Shown in pieces: positions 1 to 8,275 of a DNA stretch of 39,123 nucleotides. Made by a program: the position numbers and the translations under genes. The first letter of the stretch is position 1. Each line of letters opens with the position of its first letter. Below the pieces are notes generated by a model, which made no database searches, had not been told where the DNA came from, and was given only the letters and a program-made list of their open reading frames with translations. This stretch comes from a virus, in IMG/VR virus record IMGVR_UViG_3300021356_000054, positions 1 through 39,123 of that record; one strand, written 5' to 3'.

Positions 1-1377
1 GATTATCAAAAGTTCCTAGAGCAAAATATTTTAAAACTTAATCATAAATCGTTTCACCAAGTAGTTGTATTAGGGAGTAGTTCATTTATTCCATTTATGC
101 AATTGCCTGCATGGTCTCGTAGAGCTGTTATTGAAGATCTATTGGATATTAACATCTTCTCAAAGATGAATATGTTACTGAAAGAACGTAACGCAAAGAT
201 CAGAGACGAGTTAACAGAAATTAACCACGCGTTAGAGCTATTTAAAACCAAGATAGATGCGCAGACGAAGTACATAAAAGACCTACAATCTATCAATAAC
301 GATATGATTGAATCTAAGGAAGAGTCTGTAAAATCATATGAGCTTGAAATAAAAGAATTGTTTAATGAATCTAAAGAGCTTGGTGAAAACCTTACAACAT
401 TAGTTGAAGTTGAATCTAAAAGACAAGATGAATTAAATCAAGAAGCAAATCAACTTAAGTCATATCATTTACAATTTAAATCTAAAATTAAAGATTTAGT
501 TGGCCAAGGAAAATTCTTTGAAGAACACGATCAATGTCCTACATGTGATCAATCTATTGATGCTGAAATTAAGCAAGAAAAAATTAGTGCAATACAAAAG
601 TCAGCCGCTGAAGTTCAAAAAGGAATGGAAGAATTAAAACAACAAGTTAGTAAAAATACTTCAGCATTTGAAGAATGTAAAGAAAATATGTCAGGTCTTT
701 TACAAAGGCAAAGACATATTAATTCTAATAACGATAAAATTTTATTGATTCAAAAAGAAATTGAAAAAATTCAAAGAGAGATTGGTAACCTATTACAATC
801 ATCTGGTGATGTTAAAACTGCTAAAACTGAATTAGAAAACATGAGAACTAGTAAAGATTCAGTTACTGAGAAAAAACTAGAGTATGTAGAGGAAAGAACA
901 TATAATGAAGTAATTGGTGAAATGCTAAAAGATACTGGTATCAAAACAAAAGTCATCAAACAATATTTGCCAGTAATGAATCGACTTATTAATCAATACC
1001 TACAAGTTTTAGATTTCTTTGTTGCGTTCCATTTGGATGAAAACTTTAATGAAACTATTAGATCAAGACATAGAGATACATTTAACTATGCGTCTTTTTC
1101 TGAAGGTGAAAAGCAAAGAATAGACTTAAGTCTACTATTTACATGGAGACAAATTGCTAAAATGAAAAATAGTGCAGCAACTAATTTGCTAGTACTAGAC
1201 GAAACATTTGATTCCTCTTTGGATCATGATGGTATTGATAATCTAACCAAGATTTTGAATACATTGGAAGATGGAACAAATGTCTTTATTATATCTCATA
1301 AAGGCGATATCCTAGAAAACAAATTTAGATCAAAAATTGAGTTTATTAAAGAGAGGAATTTTTCAAAGATCAAGTAG
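1..1377 (+). CDS. 46: gp46, SbcC/Rad50-like recombination exonuclease subunit (5' end missing)
   Basis: The reading frame is open from the first base, so the true start and Walker A lie upstream of the window. What is visible is a long coiled coil broken by a CPTC zinc hook (535-546), followed by a second coiled-coil arm, the ABC signature SFSEGEKQR (about 1096-1122) and a Walker B/D-loop reading LVLDETFDSSLD (about 1189-1224). This is the Rad50/SbcC architecture. In T4, gp46 works with the nuclease gp47 to resect DNA ends for recombination-dependent replication and to degrade host DNA. It is the first of the replication genes in the window, in the T4 order before gene 45. Confident assignment. 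Confidence 0.93.
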   Translation, partial: DYQKFLEQNILKLNHKSFHQVVVLGSSSFIPFMQLPAWSRRAVIEDLLDINIFSKMNMLLKERNAKIRDELTEINHALELFKTKIDAQTKYIKDLQSINNDMIESKEESVKSYELEIKELFNESKELGENLTTLVEVESKRQDELNQEANQLKSYHLQFKSKIKDLVGQGKFFEEHDQCPTCDQSIDAEIKQEKISAIQKSAAEVQKGMEELKQQVSKNTSAFEECKENMSGLLQRQRHINSNNDKILLIQKEIEKIQREIGNLLQSSGDVKTAKTELENMRTSKDSVTEKKLEYVEERTYNEVIGEMLKDTGIKTKVIKQYLPVMNRLINQYLQVLDFFVAFHLDENFNETIRSRHRDTFNYASFSEGEKQRIDLSLLFTWRQIAKMKNSAATNLLVLDETFDSSLDHDGIDNLTKILNTLEDGTNVFIISHKGDILENKFRSKIEFIKERNFSKIK

Positions 1378-1448
1378 CCCTTATAACTTCTGGTTCTATC
1401 CATATAACAAAAAAGTTTAAAAAAAGTGAATTATTTTCACCAAAACCG

Positions 1449-1477
1449 TTTACATATGTGTAGAAGCGTGGTATAAT
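1449..1477 (+). promoter_or_regulatory. Sigma70-type promoter before the VWA protein
   Basis: TTTACA at 1449-1454 and TATAAT at 1472-1477 with a 17-base spacer; TGG before TATAAT makes an extended -10. It is preceded by an A-tract and a small inverted repeat (GTGAA/TTCAC, 1426-1440). Probably an early promoter using host RNA polymerase. Confidence 0.85.
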
Positions 1478-1502
1478 ATACATATATTGATAAGGACCTA
1501 CT

Positions 1503-3665
1503 ATGTACGATAACTCAGCACTTCCAAAATTACTAGCTAAAGAAAATCTTACCATTCGCCATGGTAACTACCATACGGCTTGGTTTGATATTAAGAATCG
1601 TGTTCTTGGTCTTCCCATGTGGAAGGACATGCCAAAAGACGTTTATGATCTATTTGTTGGTCATGAAGTTGGTCATGCATTGGAAACACCATTTGAAGGT
1701 TGGCATGATAGCCCTGAAAAACTAGAGGGTTGTCCACGTTCTTATATTAATGTTATTGAAGATGCTAGGATTGAACGTAAAGTTAAATCTAGATATCCAG
1801 GTCTTGTTGGTCCATTCTCAAGAGGTTACAAAAAGCTATTTGAAGATAACTTCTTTGGCGATGTTGCTGAAATGGATATTGCAAATCTAAAACTTATCGA
1901 CAAAATTAATCTAAAAGCTAAGATTGGTCAGCTAATTGAAGTTCCATTTACTGATGAAGAACAAGTCTTTATGGATAGAGCAAATACTACCCAAGACTTT
2001 CCAGAAGTATTACAACTTGTTAAAGACATCTTGGCTTACACAAAAGAAAATGAACCTGAAAAGGTAACACCTCCACAAGATGAAGAGTCAAATGAAGATC
2101 AAAATGACGATAATGGTCAGGAACAAGATGTAGAAAATACTCCATTGACTGAAGATGAGTGGAAAGAATTACTTGGTGAAGAACCAGAGCCTCAAGAAAC
2201 AGAAAGTAACGATGAATCTGAATCTCAATTTGAAGTTGAAGCTGAATCAAATGTGACAGTACTTGAACCTGAGCATGATGAATCAATTACTGACAATGCT
2301 TTTAGAAAAGCTGAAAGAGAAATGTTTGATGCTGTTGAAAATGATTGGGGTGGTACTTCACATCCACTTGTTATAAATGATGTCTCCAAAGAAATTGTTA
2401 AAAAGGCTGTTATATCATACTCTGATCTAAAGGATCAAAGAAAGAAAACCAATGATTTGTATGGTGATGCCGAATACGTTAAAAGTTGTGTACAAAGACT
2501 TGAAACTGAATGGCCATCATATATCAAAGGCGTGAAAAGAGGTGTTCAATTAGCAGTTAAAGAATTTGAAATGAGAAAGGCTGCTGAAAGATGGGCAAAG
2601 GCTCAAACAGCTAGAACTGGTATCATTGATGTAAATAAACTACATGCTTACAAAACTAATGATGACATTTTCTTACAAACCACTAGGTTACATAATTCTA
2701 AAAACCATGGTATGATCATGTTAGTTGATTATTCTGGTTCAATGTGTGATTCATTGGAATATGTACTTGATCAGCTGATTCACTTGGTAATATTTTGTAA
2801 GCAAATAAATATCCCGTTTGATGTTTATGCTTTTACTTCAACAAATCAAAAATTACATTGGCACGAATTAAGAGAATCTGGTTTAATCCATGATGGTGAT
2901 CTTGAAATGGATAACTTGGCAATGCCATTGATTTGTTCTTCAAAGCTAAGCAAAAAAGATTTTGATGATTCTATCAAACATATGTACCTAAGATCAAAAG
3001 GTGATTATTATACAACTCAATCTATTTTGGCTAGGGACGAAGAGTATGGCTCAACTCCTTTGAATCAAGCGTTGATTGTATCACATCACCTAGTTAAAGA
3101 ATTTAAAATTAAGCACCAAGTTGAAAAAATGAATTTTGTGGTTTTTTCTGATGGTGATGCTAATAACACTAATGCTTACCATGATAGCAAATTAGAAGAT
3201 AAAAAAATTCAAGGTTATAGAAAAAATGGTATGACATTTATGATTGATGGTAAGGCATGCAAAATCACCCATGGCGCTGGTACTAAAATTACAGCAGGCC
3301 TTATTGAAAACCTTGCTAAAAGATACAACACAAATACTATTGGCTTTTTCATGGCAGATAATAATCGTCATTGGAACTCAAAGCTTGGCCAAATTGCGTG
3401 GGATAGCGATCTTGGTTGGGAAACTCTAAAGGCCGATGCTAACAAATCATACAGAAAAAACAAATGCTTTATTATGAATGACACATTAGGTTACAATGAG
3501 TTTTATCTCATCAAAGGCGGTAAATCATTATCAGCTGAAGATGATGAGTTTGGAGTAACCTCTGATCAAACTAAAGGTCAAATGGCCAATGCATTTAAAA
3601 AGTACTCAAAAAGCAAAAAGCAAAATAAAGTACTTATGACTACATTTGGTAGAGCGGTAGCGTAA
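1503..3665 (+). CDS. VWA-domain protein with HExxH metallopeptidase-like motif (CobT-like)
   Basis: A 720-residue protein. The N-terminal third has HEVGH at residues 54-58 and, further on, a VIEDARIERK segment that could give a third metal ligand. The middle (about residues 190-270) is acidic and low complexity. The C-terminal half is a von Willebrand A domain with the MIDAS motif DYSGSM at 409-414. The next gene is a MoxR/CobS-type AAA+ ATPase, and VWA plus MoxR pairs act together as metal-inserting or remodelling machines (cobaltochelatase CobS/CobT is one example). I infer a phage ATPase-driven remodelling pair; cobalamin synthesis itself is not supported. The start follows an AAGGACC ribosome site. 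Confidence 0.75.
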   Translation: MYDNSALPKLLAKENLTIRHGNYHTAWFDIKNRVLGLPMWKDMPKDVYDLFVGHEVGHALETPFEGWHDSPEKLEGCPRSYINVIEDARIERKVKSRYPGLVGPFSRGYKKLFEDNFFGDVAEMDIANLKLIDKINLKAKIGQLIEVPFTDEEQVFMDRANTTQDFPEVLQLVKDILAYTKENEPEKVTPPQDEESNEDQNDDNGQEQDVENTPLTEDEWKELLGEEPEPQETESNDESESQFEVEAESNVTVLEPEHDESITDNAFRKAEREMFDAVENDWGGTSHPLVINDVSKEIVKKAVISYSDLKDQRKKTNDLYGDAEYVKSCVQRLETEWPSYIKGVKRGVQLAVKEFEMRKAAERWAKAQTARTGIIDVNKLHAYKTNDDIFLQTTRLHNSKNHGMIMLVDYSGSMCDSLEYVLDQLIHLVIFCKQINIPFDVYAFTSTNQKLHWHELRESGLIHDGDLEMDNLAMPLICSSKLSKKDFDDSIKHMYLRSKGDYYTTQSILARDEEYGSTPLNQALIVSHHLVKEFKIKHQVEKMNFVVFSDGDANNTNAYHDSKLEDKKIQGYRKNGMTFMIDGKACKITHGAGTKITAGLIENLAKRYNTNTIGFFMADNNRHWNSKLGQIAWDSDLGWETLKADANKSYRKNKCFIMNDTLGYNEFYLIKGGKSLSAEDDEFGVTSDQTKGQMANAFKKYSKSKKQNKVLMTTFGRAVA

Positions 3666-3700
3666 AAAAAGTGAAAAAAAGTGAAAAAAAGTGAAAAAAA
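3664..3700 (+). repeat. 10-base tandem repeat, phased A-tracts upstream of a promoter
   Basis: GTGAAAAAAA occurs three times in exact tandem (3671-3680, 3681-3690, 3691-3700), preceded by another run of seven A (3664-3670). The A-tracts repeat once per helical turn and end three bases before the -35 box of the next promoter. Such phasing is known to bend DNA and can act like an UP element. Confidence 0.85.
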
Positions 3701-3703
3701 CCG

Positions 3704-3732
3704 TTTACAAACAGTTCAAACTATGGTATAAT
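3704..3732 (+). promoter_or_regulatory. Sigma70-type promoter before the MoxR/CobS-like ATPase
   Basis: TTTACA 3704-3709, 17-base spacer, TATAAT 3727-3732 with an extended -10 (TGG). The leader down to the start codon is nearly identical to that of the promoter at 28294-28322. Confidence 0.88.
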
Positions 3733-3763
3733 ATACCTATATTAAATGATAAGGAACTACATT

Positions 3764-4900
3764 ATGAAAGACTTGAAAATATCAACCCAAAACATCCTTA
3801 AGGAACTGGCTACTAAGTATCCAGATCAAAAGGAGTTTCGTAAAAATATTATTGAAAGTACCGCAAAGGAAATGGGGTACACCGGCAAAGACTTTGTCCC
3901 GCTACTTACAGCTGAAAACAGAGTCAAAATTGGTACTTATGATCTAAGTGCTTTGTTACAACCTGTGGATAACAACGTTGTGAATATTACTCCAGTTGCT
4001 AAAATGCAATCAATCGTAAACGAGGAAAAAACTTTTGCTAAAGCTGATCCTACGTTTGTTCCCTGGGGTGCATTCCACGATATCGTTAAAGTTGTAAAAT
4101 CCAAAATGTTCTATCCAGTTTACATTTCTGGTTTATCAGGTAATGGTAAAACATTCATGGTTGAACAGGCATGTTCTAAACTAAATAGGGAGTTTATACG
4201 TGTTCAAATCAATCCAGAAACAGATGAAGATGATTTGCTTGGAGGTTTCAGGCTTATCAATGGAGAAACTGTCTTTGCTAAAGGACCGGTTCTCAAAGCA
4301 ATGGAGAACGGTGCGGTTTTATTGCTCGATGAAATCGATAGAGCTACAAATAAAATTATGTGCCTTCAAGGTATATTGGAAGGCAAGCCTGTTGTGGTTA
4401 AAAAGACGGGTGAAACAATTACTCCTGCGGCTGGCTTCAATGTTATAGCAACAGCCAATACCAAAGGTAAAGGTTCTGAAGATGGTAGGTTTACAGCTGC
4501 TTCAATTATTGATGAAGCTTTCCTTGAAAGGTTTACCATTGCGATTGATCAAAAGTTTCCATCACCTTCGATTGAAACTAAAATTCTTAATAACCACATG
4601 TCTAAGTTTGGTGTTGAAGATAGCGACTTTGTTGAAAAGCTAGTTACATGGGCTGACATTATTAGGAAAACATTTTATGATGATGGCGTTGATGAAGTTA
4701 TTTCAACACGTAGGCTATGTCATATTGCTCAAACCTTTTCGATCTTTAAAAACAGATCTAAAGCAATTGATCTTTGTATCGCAAGGTTTGATGAAGATAC
4801 AAAATCAGCATTCTTGGATCTCTACTCAAAAGTTGATGCTGGTGTAGAGATTGAAATGACTGAATTACCAGAGGAGTCAAATGAAGAAACCAGCTATTAA
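3764..4900 (+). CDS. MoxR/CobS-like AAA+ ATPase
   Basis: 378 residues with Walker A GLSGNGKT at about 123-130 and Walker B LLLDEID at about 186-192, followed by a sensor-like ATAN. This layout matches the MoxR/CobS branch of AAA+ ATPases; homologues in marine T4-like phages are usually labelled cobS. An in-frame ATG lies 18 bases upstream at 3746, but ATAAGGAAC stands at the right distance only for 3764. The gene follows the VWA protein and probably works with it, ATPase and VWA adaptor together remodelling or loading metal into a target. The target is unknown. Confidence 0.82.
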   Translation: MKDLKISTQNILKELATKYPDQKEFRKNIIESTAKEMGYTGKDFVPLLTAENRVKIGTYDLSALLQPVDNNVVNITPVAKMQSIVNEEKTFAKADPTFVPWGAFHDIVKVVKSKMFYPVYISGLSGNGKTFMVEQACSKLNREFIRVQINPETDEDDLLGGFRLINGETVFAKGPVLKAMENGAVLLLDEIDRATNKIMCLQGILEGKPVVVKKTGETITPAAGFNVIATANTKGKGSEDGRFTAASIIDEAFLERFTIAIDQKFPSPSIETKILNNHMSKFGVEDSDFVEKLVTWADIIRKTFYDDGVDEVISTRRLCHIAQTFSIFKNRSKAIDLCIARFDEDTKSAFLDLYSKVDAGVEIEMTELPEESNEETSY

Positions 4901-5174
4901 TTACAAGTTTAACGAGGGAACTCTTATCAAAGAGTTCCAATCGTATATCGATTCTACATACGGAGCGCACTATTGCCAAGGAGGATTCCAATCCTCTGAA
5001 GTAATTGTTGATCGTGGCCATGGATTAGGATTCTTCCTAGGCAACGTTGATAAATATAATGCTAGGTATGGTAAGAAAGGAACCGTAGAAGATCATCGTA
5101 AGGATTTGATGAAGGTACTACATTATGCATTGCTCGCCTTAAATGAGCATGATCGTCTAAATAAAGGAAAATAA
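4881..5174 (+). CDS. DUF3310-like small protein
   Basis: 97 residues, overlapping the ATPase gene by 20 bases, with its ribosome site GAGGAG inside that gene. The core has G-FFLGNVDKYNARYGKKG followed by DLMKVLHYALLAL. This fits the DUF3310 (SaV-like) pattern of F-x-x-GN-x-x-KY-x-R-x-x-KG followed by DL-x-K-A-x-x-YL, found in many phages and sometimes called nucleotide kinase-like, though the biochemical role is unsettled. It sits between the ATPase and the sliding clamp gene. Family placement is from memory of the motif. Confidence 0.5.
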   Translation: MKKPAINYKFNEGTLIKEFQSYIDSTYGAHYCQGGFQSSEVIVDRGHGLGFFLGNVDKYNARYGKKGTVEDHRKDLMKVLHYALLALNEHDRLNKGK

Positions 5175-5176
5175 TT

Positions 5177-5842
5177 ATGAAAATCTCAAGTGAAACTATT
5201 AGTATACTCAAAAACTTTGCTGGAATTAATTCCAACTTAGTATTTAAACCAGGAAAAGAACTCAAAACTATTTCTGAAGCTAAAACGATTATGGCAAAAG
5301 CTTCTATTTTGGAAGACTTCCCTGGCGAATTTGGTGTATATGACCTTAACGAGTTTCTATCTCTTTACAATCTTATGAATGATCCTGATCTTACATTTAC
5401 AGATCACTATTTGTTAATGTCTGATGGATCTCAAAAGATTAAATATTTCTATTCTGAAATTGATATTCTAACACAACCAAGCAAAGATATTAATATGCCT
5501 GAATGCGAAGTTGTTTTTGATATCACATCCGATACATTGGATAAAATTCGAAAAGCAGCTGCTGTTCTTGGTCATTCGGAATTGAAATTTGCATGTGATG
5601 GTGATCAAATCGTGGCATCAGTATTCGATGAAAAGGATTCAACTGCTAACACGTTTGATATTGATCTGGGTGTCTCATCATCGTCAACGTTTAATTACGT
5701 CTTTAGTATTTCTAATTTAAAAATGCTACAAGGCGACTACAAAGTTTCGATCTCATCAAAGCTTATTTCTAATTGGAGAAATGCTGATAATCCTTTGGAT
5801 TATTATATCGCTTTGGAGAAATCGTCAAGTTTCGGTGTATAA
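5177..5842 (+). CDS. 45: gp45, DNA polymerase sliding clamp
   Basis: 221 residues, close to the T4 clamp length (228). The sequence shows the gp45 pattern: an N-terminal MKISSETISILKNFAGIN, LTFTDHYLLMSDGSQKIKYFY in the first clamp domain, and a C-terminal segment with isolated aromatic and acidic residues. gp45 forms a trimeric ring that tethers gp43 to DNA and, in T4, also activates late transcription. The gene lies two bases after the DUF3310-like gene and before gp44/gp62, which load the ring. Its stop codon overlaps a TATAAATA late-type box. Confidence 0.92.
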   Translation: MKISSETISILKNFAGINSNLVFKPGKELKTISEAKTIMAKASILEDFPGEFGVYDLNEFLSLYNLMNDPDLTFTDHYLLMSDGSQKIKYFYSEIDILTQPSKDINMPECEVVFDITSDTLDKIRKAAAVLGHSELKFACDGDQIVASVFDEKDSTANTFDIDLGVSSSSTFNYVFSISNLKMLQGDYKVSISSKLISNWRNADNPLDYYIALEKSSSFGV

Positions 5843-5845
5843 ATA
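5838..5845 (+). promoter_or_regulatory. T4-type late promoter box TATAAATA
   Basis: Exact match to the T4 late -10 consensus, overlapping the stop codon of gene 45 and about 100 bases before the small acidic protein. A second AT-rich stretch (5881-5889), just before the conserved hairpin, could be an alternative start region. Confidence 0.6.
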
Positions 5846-5889
5846 ACTATGCACAGAAAAAATTCTCATAATACTATGAGGATAATATT

Positions 5890-5913
5890 GGAAATGCCGA
5901 TGGTCGGGTTTCC
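5890..5913 (+). promoter_or_regulatory. Conserved leader hairpin, copy 1
   Basis: Outer stem GGAAA (5890-5894) pairs with TTTCC (5909-5913). Inside is the core TGCCGATGGTCGGG, in which CCGA pairs with TCGG around the loop TGG. The hairpin ends 33 bases before the start codon of the small acidic protein. The same core with a different but complementary outer stem occurs at 10711-10734. Probably a structured mRNA leader that controls stability or translation. Confidence 0.7.
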
Positions 5914-5946
5914 ATCAATTAGTCTACTTTGCAAAGGAGAAGAAAA

Positions 5947-6228
5947 ATGACTGAAGAAGTAACTGCAGCAACTGAAGCTGCACCAGAGGAGCAAGCCGCT
6001 CCAAGCCTTTCACTACAAGATATTGCTACTGTAGCGCAAATTATCGATATTTGCTCTAAGCGTGGTGCTTTCGAAGGTGGTGAATTGGAAGCAGTTGGCG
6101 CTGTAAGAAATCGTGTTGTAGCATTCCTACAAGCGGCAGCACCAGCACAAGGTGAGGAAGTACCAGAAGGTGAAGTACCTGCTGGGGATGATCTTCCTGC
6201 CGATGAAGCTGACGAAGACGCAGCTTAA
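5947..6228 (+). CDS. Small acidic conserved phage protein, probably late or virion-associated
   Basis: 93 residues; start chosen at 5947 because AAAGGAG precedes it at the normal distance. The middle (LSLQDIATVAQIIDICSKRGAFEGGEL, given here in parts) predicts helices around a RGAF turn. The tail is very acidic and rich in Pro, Glu, Ala and Asp (about residues 68-93). Similar short proteins with a conserved RGAF segment occur in marine T4-like phages, from memory, without known function. A late-type promoter, a structured leader and a strong terminator of its own indicate a separately and perhaps highly expressed late gene inside the replication cluster. Confidence 0.75.
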   Translation: MTEEVTAATEAAPEEQAAPSLSLQDIATVAQIIDICSKRGAFEGGELEAVGAVRNRVVAFLQAAAPAQGEEVPEGEVPAGDDLPADEADEDAA

Positions 6229-6243
6229 TCTAATTAGCTTAAT

Positions 6244-6277
6244 GCAGGGGTAGCTCCCCTGCGCACTTTTAATTTTA
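6244..6277 (+). terminator. Rho-independent terminator
   Basis: GCAGGGG (6244-6250), loop TAGCT, CCCCTGC (6256-6262), followed by a T-rich stretch. It closes the single-gene late unit of the small acidic protein before the clamp-loader genes. Confidence 0.85.
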
Positions 6278-6293
6278 TTATGAAGGATATATT

Positions 6294-6551
6294 ATGGATC
6301 GCACTGAAAACGCACGCTTAATCGAAGCACTCAAAAAAGGTACAGTAACTGTAACATTTCAAAAGATTGACTCAGATGAAATTCGAGTCATGCCTTGTAC
6401 TCTCAACCCAACTGTTTTAAAAGCCAATGGAATCGAAACGGTAATTGAAAGTGTCAACCCTGATACTGATCATATTGCAGTTTGGTCTCTTGACAAAGAT
6501 GCATGGAGGTCATTTCGTGTATCAACAGTTCTTGGTTGGGAGGTACTATAA
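6294..6551 (+). CDS. WYL_2/DUF2693-type SH3-like small protein
   Basis: 85 residues. GTVTVTFQKID near the N-terminus, RVMPCTL in the middle and VWSLDKDAWRSFRVSTV near the end match the pattern of DUF2693 (Pfam WYL_2, an Sm-like SH3 barrel), a short family found just beside clamp-loader genes in T4-like phages. The role is unknown; a small nucleic-acid or protein-binding barrel is likely. It has an AAGGAT ribosome site and its stop codon shares one base with the gp44 start, so it is translationally coupled to the clamp loader. Confidence 0.6.
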   Translation: MDRTENARLIEALKKGTVTVTFQKIDSDEIRVMPCTLNPTVLKANGIETVIESVNPDTDHIAVWSLDKDAWRSFRVSTVLGWEVL

Positions 6552-7486
6552 TGACAGAATTTCTATGGGTTGAAAAGTATCGTCCACAAAAAATCAAGGA
6601 TTGTATTTTACCAAAACACATTAAATCCACATTTGAAGATATTGTCAAAGGAGGTGACCTACACAATATGCTTCTTACCGGTTCAGCCGGGCTAGGTAAA
6701 ACTACTGTTGCTAAAGCTTTATGTAACGAACTTGAATTGGACTACTTACTTATCAATGGATCTGAAGAATCTGGCATTGACACTTTGCGTAATAAAATTA
6801 AACAATTCGCTTCATCAGTATCACTACAAGGTGGCTATAAGGTAGTCATACTTGATGAAGCGGATTACCTTAATGCGCAATCAACTCAACCAGCACTTCG
6901 TGGATTTATTGAAGAATTTTCATCTAATTGTAGGTTTATTCTAACCTGTAATTTTAAAAACCGAATTATTGATCCACTACATTCTCGTTGTACAACAATT
7001 GAATTTAATGTATCTAAAAAAGATTCAGCCACTCTATGTGGTCAATTCCTTAATAGGGTTGGTGATATATTGGAAAATGAAAATATCACCTATGACAAAA
7101 AGGTAGTTGCTGAATTAATTATGAAGCACATGCCTGATTGGCGTAAAGTTCTAAATGAATTACAACGATATTCAAGTAGTGGCGTAATTGATACTGGTAT
7201 TCTGGTATCTTTATCTGAAGTTTCCTTAAATGATTTGATGATTCATCTAAAGGAAAAAAACTTCAAAGCAATGCGTCAATGGGTTGCTAATAATATTGAT
7301 TCTGAACCAGCTGCAATTTATCGTAAGATATATGATAACATGTCTGATTATATTGAACCGTCAAGTATACCACAATTGGTATTAATCTTGGCTGATTACC
7401 AATATAAAAACTCTTTTGTTGCTGATCATGAATTAAACACTGTTGCTTGTTTAACTGAAGTTATGGCTGGGGTTCAATTTAAATGA
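6551..7486 (+). CDS. 44: gp44, clamp loader ATPase subunit
   Basis: 311 residues, T4-like length. The N-terminal FLWVEKYRPQ is the usual RFC-type opening. Walker A is GSAGLGKT at residues 44-51, Walker B is ILDEADYL, and the SRC arginine-finger motif (HSRCTTIEF) follows. gp44 and gp62 form the complex that opens and loads the gp45 ring with ATP. The ATG at 6551 is chosen over an upstream ATG at 6503, which would overlap the previous gene by 49 bases and lacks a clamp-loader sequence before FLWVEKYRP. Confidence 0.95.
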   Translation: MTEFLWVEKYRPQKIKDCILPKHIKSTFEDIVKGGDLHNMLLTGSAGLGKTTVAKALCNELELDYLLINGSEESGIDTLRNKIKQFASSVSLQGGYKVVILDEADYLNAQSTQPALRGFIEEFSSNCRFILTCNFKNRIIDPLHSRCTTIEFNVSKKDSATLCGQFLNRVGDILENENITYDKKVVAELIMKHMPDWRKVLNELQRYSSSGVIDTGILVSLSEVSLNDLMIHLKEKNFKAMRQWVANNIDSEPAAIYRKIYDNMSDYIEPSSIPQLVLILADYQYKNSFVADHELNTVACLTEVMAGVQFK

Positions 7487-7863
7487 ACCCATTTGAATAC
7501 CTAAACGCAATCAACACAACTAAAAAGGACATCATGGTGGATGATGTAGCTGAAAAAGCATACACTCCATTCATGGTTAATCGAGGACTGTCTTATTTTC
7601 CAGATACAGTTCTATTTGCTAATGAAATGAATTTAAATCATCATCTTGACAATCGTCTTCAATTCGATTTTTTTATAAATATAATCAGAAAGAAGAAAAG
7701 GTTTTCTAAATGGGCTAAGGCCAGTGAGTTAGAAAATATAGATGTCATTAAAGAATATTATGGTTATAGCAATGAAAAAGCTAAATCCGTTTTACCATTA
7801 TTTAATGATGAACAAATTGAAATTATAAAAACAAGGATTTATAAAGGTGGAAAACGAAAATAA
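7483..7863 (+). CDS. 62: gp62, clamp loader small subunit
   Basis: 126 residues, shorter than T4 gp62 (187) but like the form in marine T4-like phages. The segments MNPFEYLNAIN, FMVNRGLSYFPDTVLFANEMN and LQFDFFINIIRKKKRFSKWAK are typical. It forms the clamp loader with gp44 (one gp62 to four gp44 in T4). The start ATG overlaps the gp44 stop by four bases (ATGA), the usual arrangement for coupled expression of the two subunits. The end overlaps the regA start. Confidence 0.9.
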   Translation: MNPFEYLNAINTTKKDIMVDDVAEKAYTPFMVNRGLSYFPDTVLFANEMNLNHHLDNRLQFDFFINIIRKKKRFSKWAKASELENIDVIKEYYGYSNEKAKSVLPLFNDEQIEIIKTRIYKGGKRK

Positions 7864-8272
7864 TGTAGAAATCTCTTGGTCACCAGCTTCCATGCTGGAG
7901 ATCACACTAAATGAACCTGATGACTTTTTAAAAATCAGGGAAACCCTAACTCGTATTGGAGTGGCTTCAAGGAAAGATTCAAAACTATATCAGTCTTGTC
8001 ATATATTACATAAACAAGGCAGATATTTTATTGTGCACTTTAAAGAGTTATTTTTATTAGATGGAAAACCATCTAACTTATTGTTAAATGATATTCAACG
8101 TAGAAATACAATTGCTACGTTATTAGCAGATTGGGGATTAATTACTTTTGTTAATGCTGAGCAAGCTAAAGATATTGCTCCATTGAGACAAATTAAAGTA
8201 ATACCATATAAAGAAAAAGCTAATTGGGACTTATGCCCTAAGTATAATATAGGCAATAGTAATAAGGAGTAA
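7847..8272 (+). CDS. regA: RegA translational repressor
   Basis: 141 residues. From residue 16 on it follows T4 RegA closely: MLEITLNEPDDFLKIRETLTR, LYQSCHILHKQGRYFIVHFKE, and near the end W-x-L-x-PKYNIGN. RegA binds start regions of early mRNAs and blocks ribosome binding. The start used here is GTG at 7847 with AAGGA upstream. An in-frame ATG at 7892 would give a product starting exactly where T4 RegA starts but has no visible ribosome site, so the N-terminus is uncertain by 15 residues. The gene overlaps gp62 by 17 bases. Confidence 0.92.
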   Translation: MENENNVEISWSPASMLEITLNEPDDFLKIRETLTRIGVASRKDSKLYQSCHILHKQGRYFIVHFKELFLLDGKPSNLLLNDIQRRNTIATLLADWGLITFVNAEQAKDIAPLRQIKVIPYKEKANWDLCPKYNIGNSNKE

Positions 8273-8275
8273 GTT

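Noticed and set aside
3671-3700. CRISPR-like or integration repeat
   Set aside because: The 10-base units are directly adjacent without spacers; phased A-tracts explain them better.
1503-4900. Cobalt chelatase (cobalamin synthesis)
   Set aside because: CobS/CobT resemblance is at the level of MoxR ATPase and VWA domain only; no cobalamin pathway gene is nearby.
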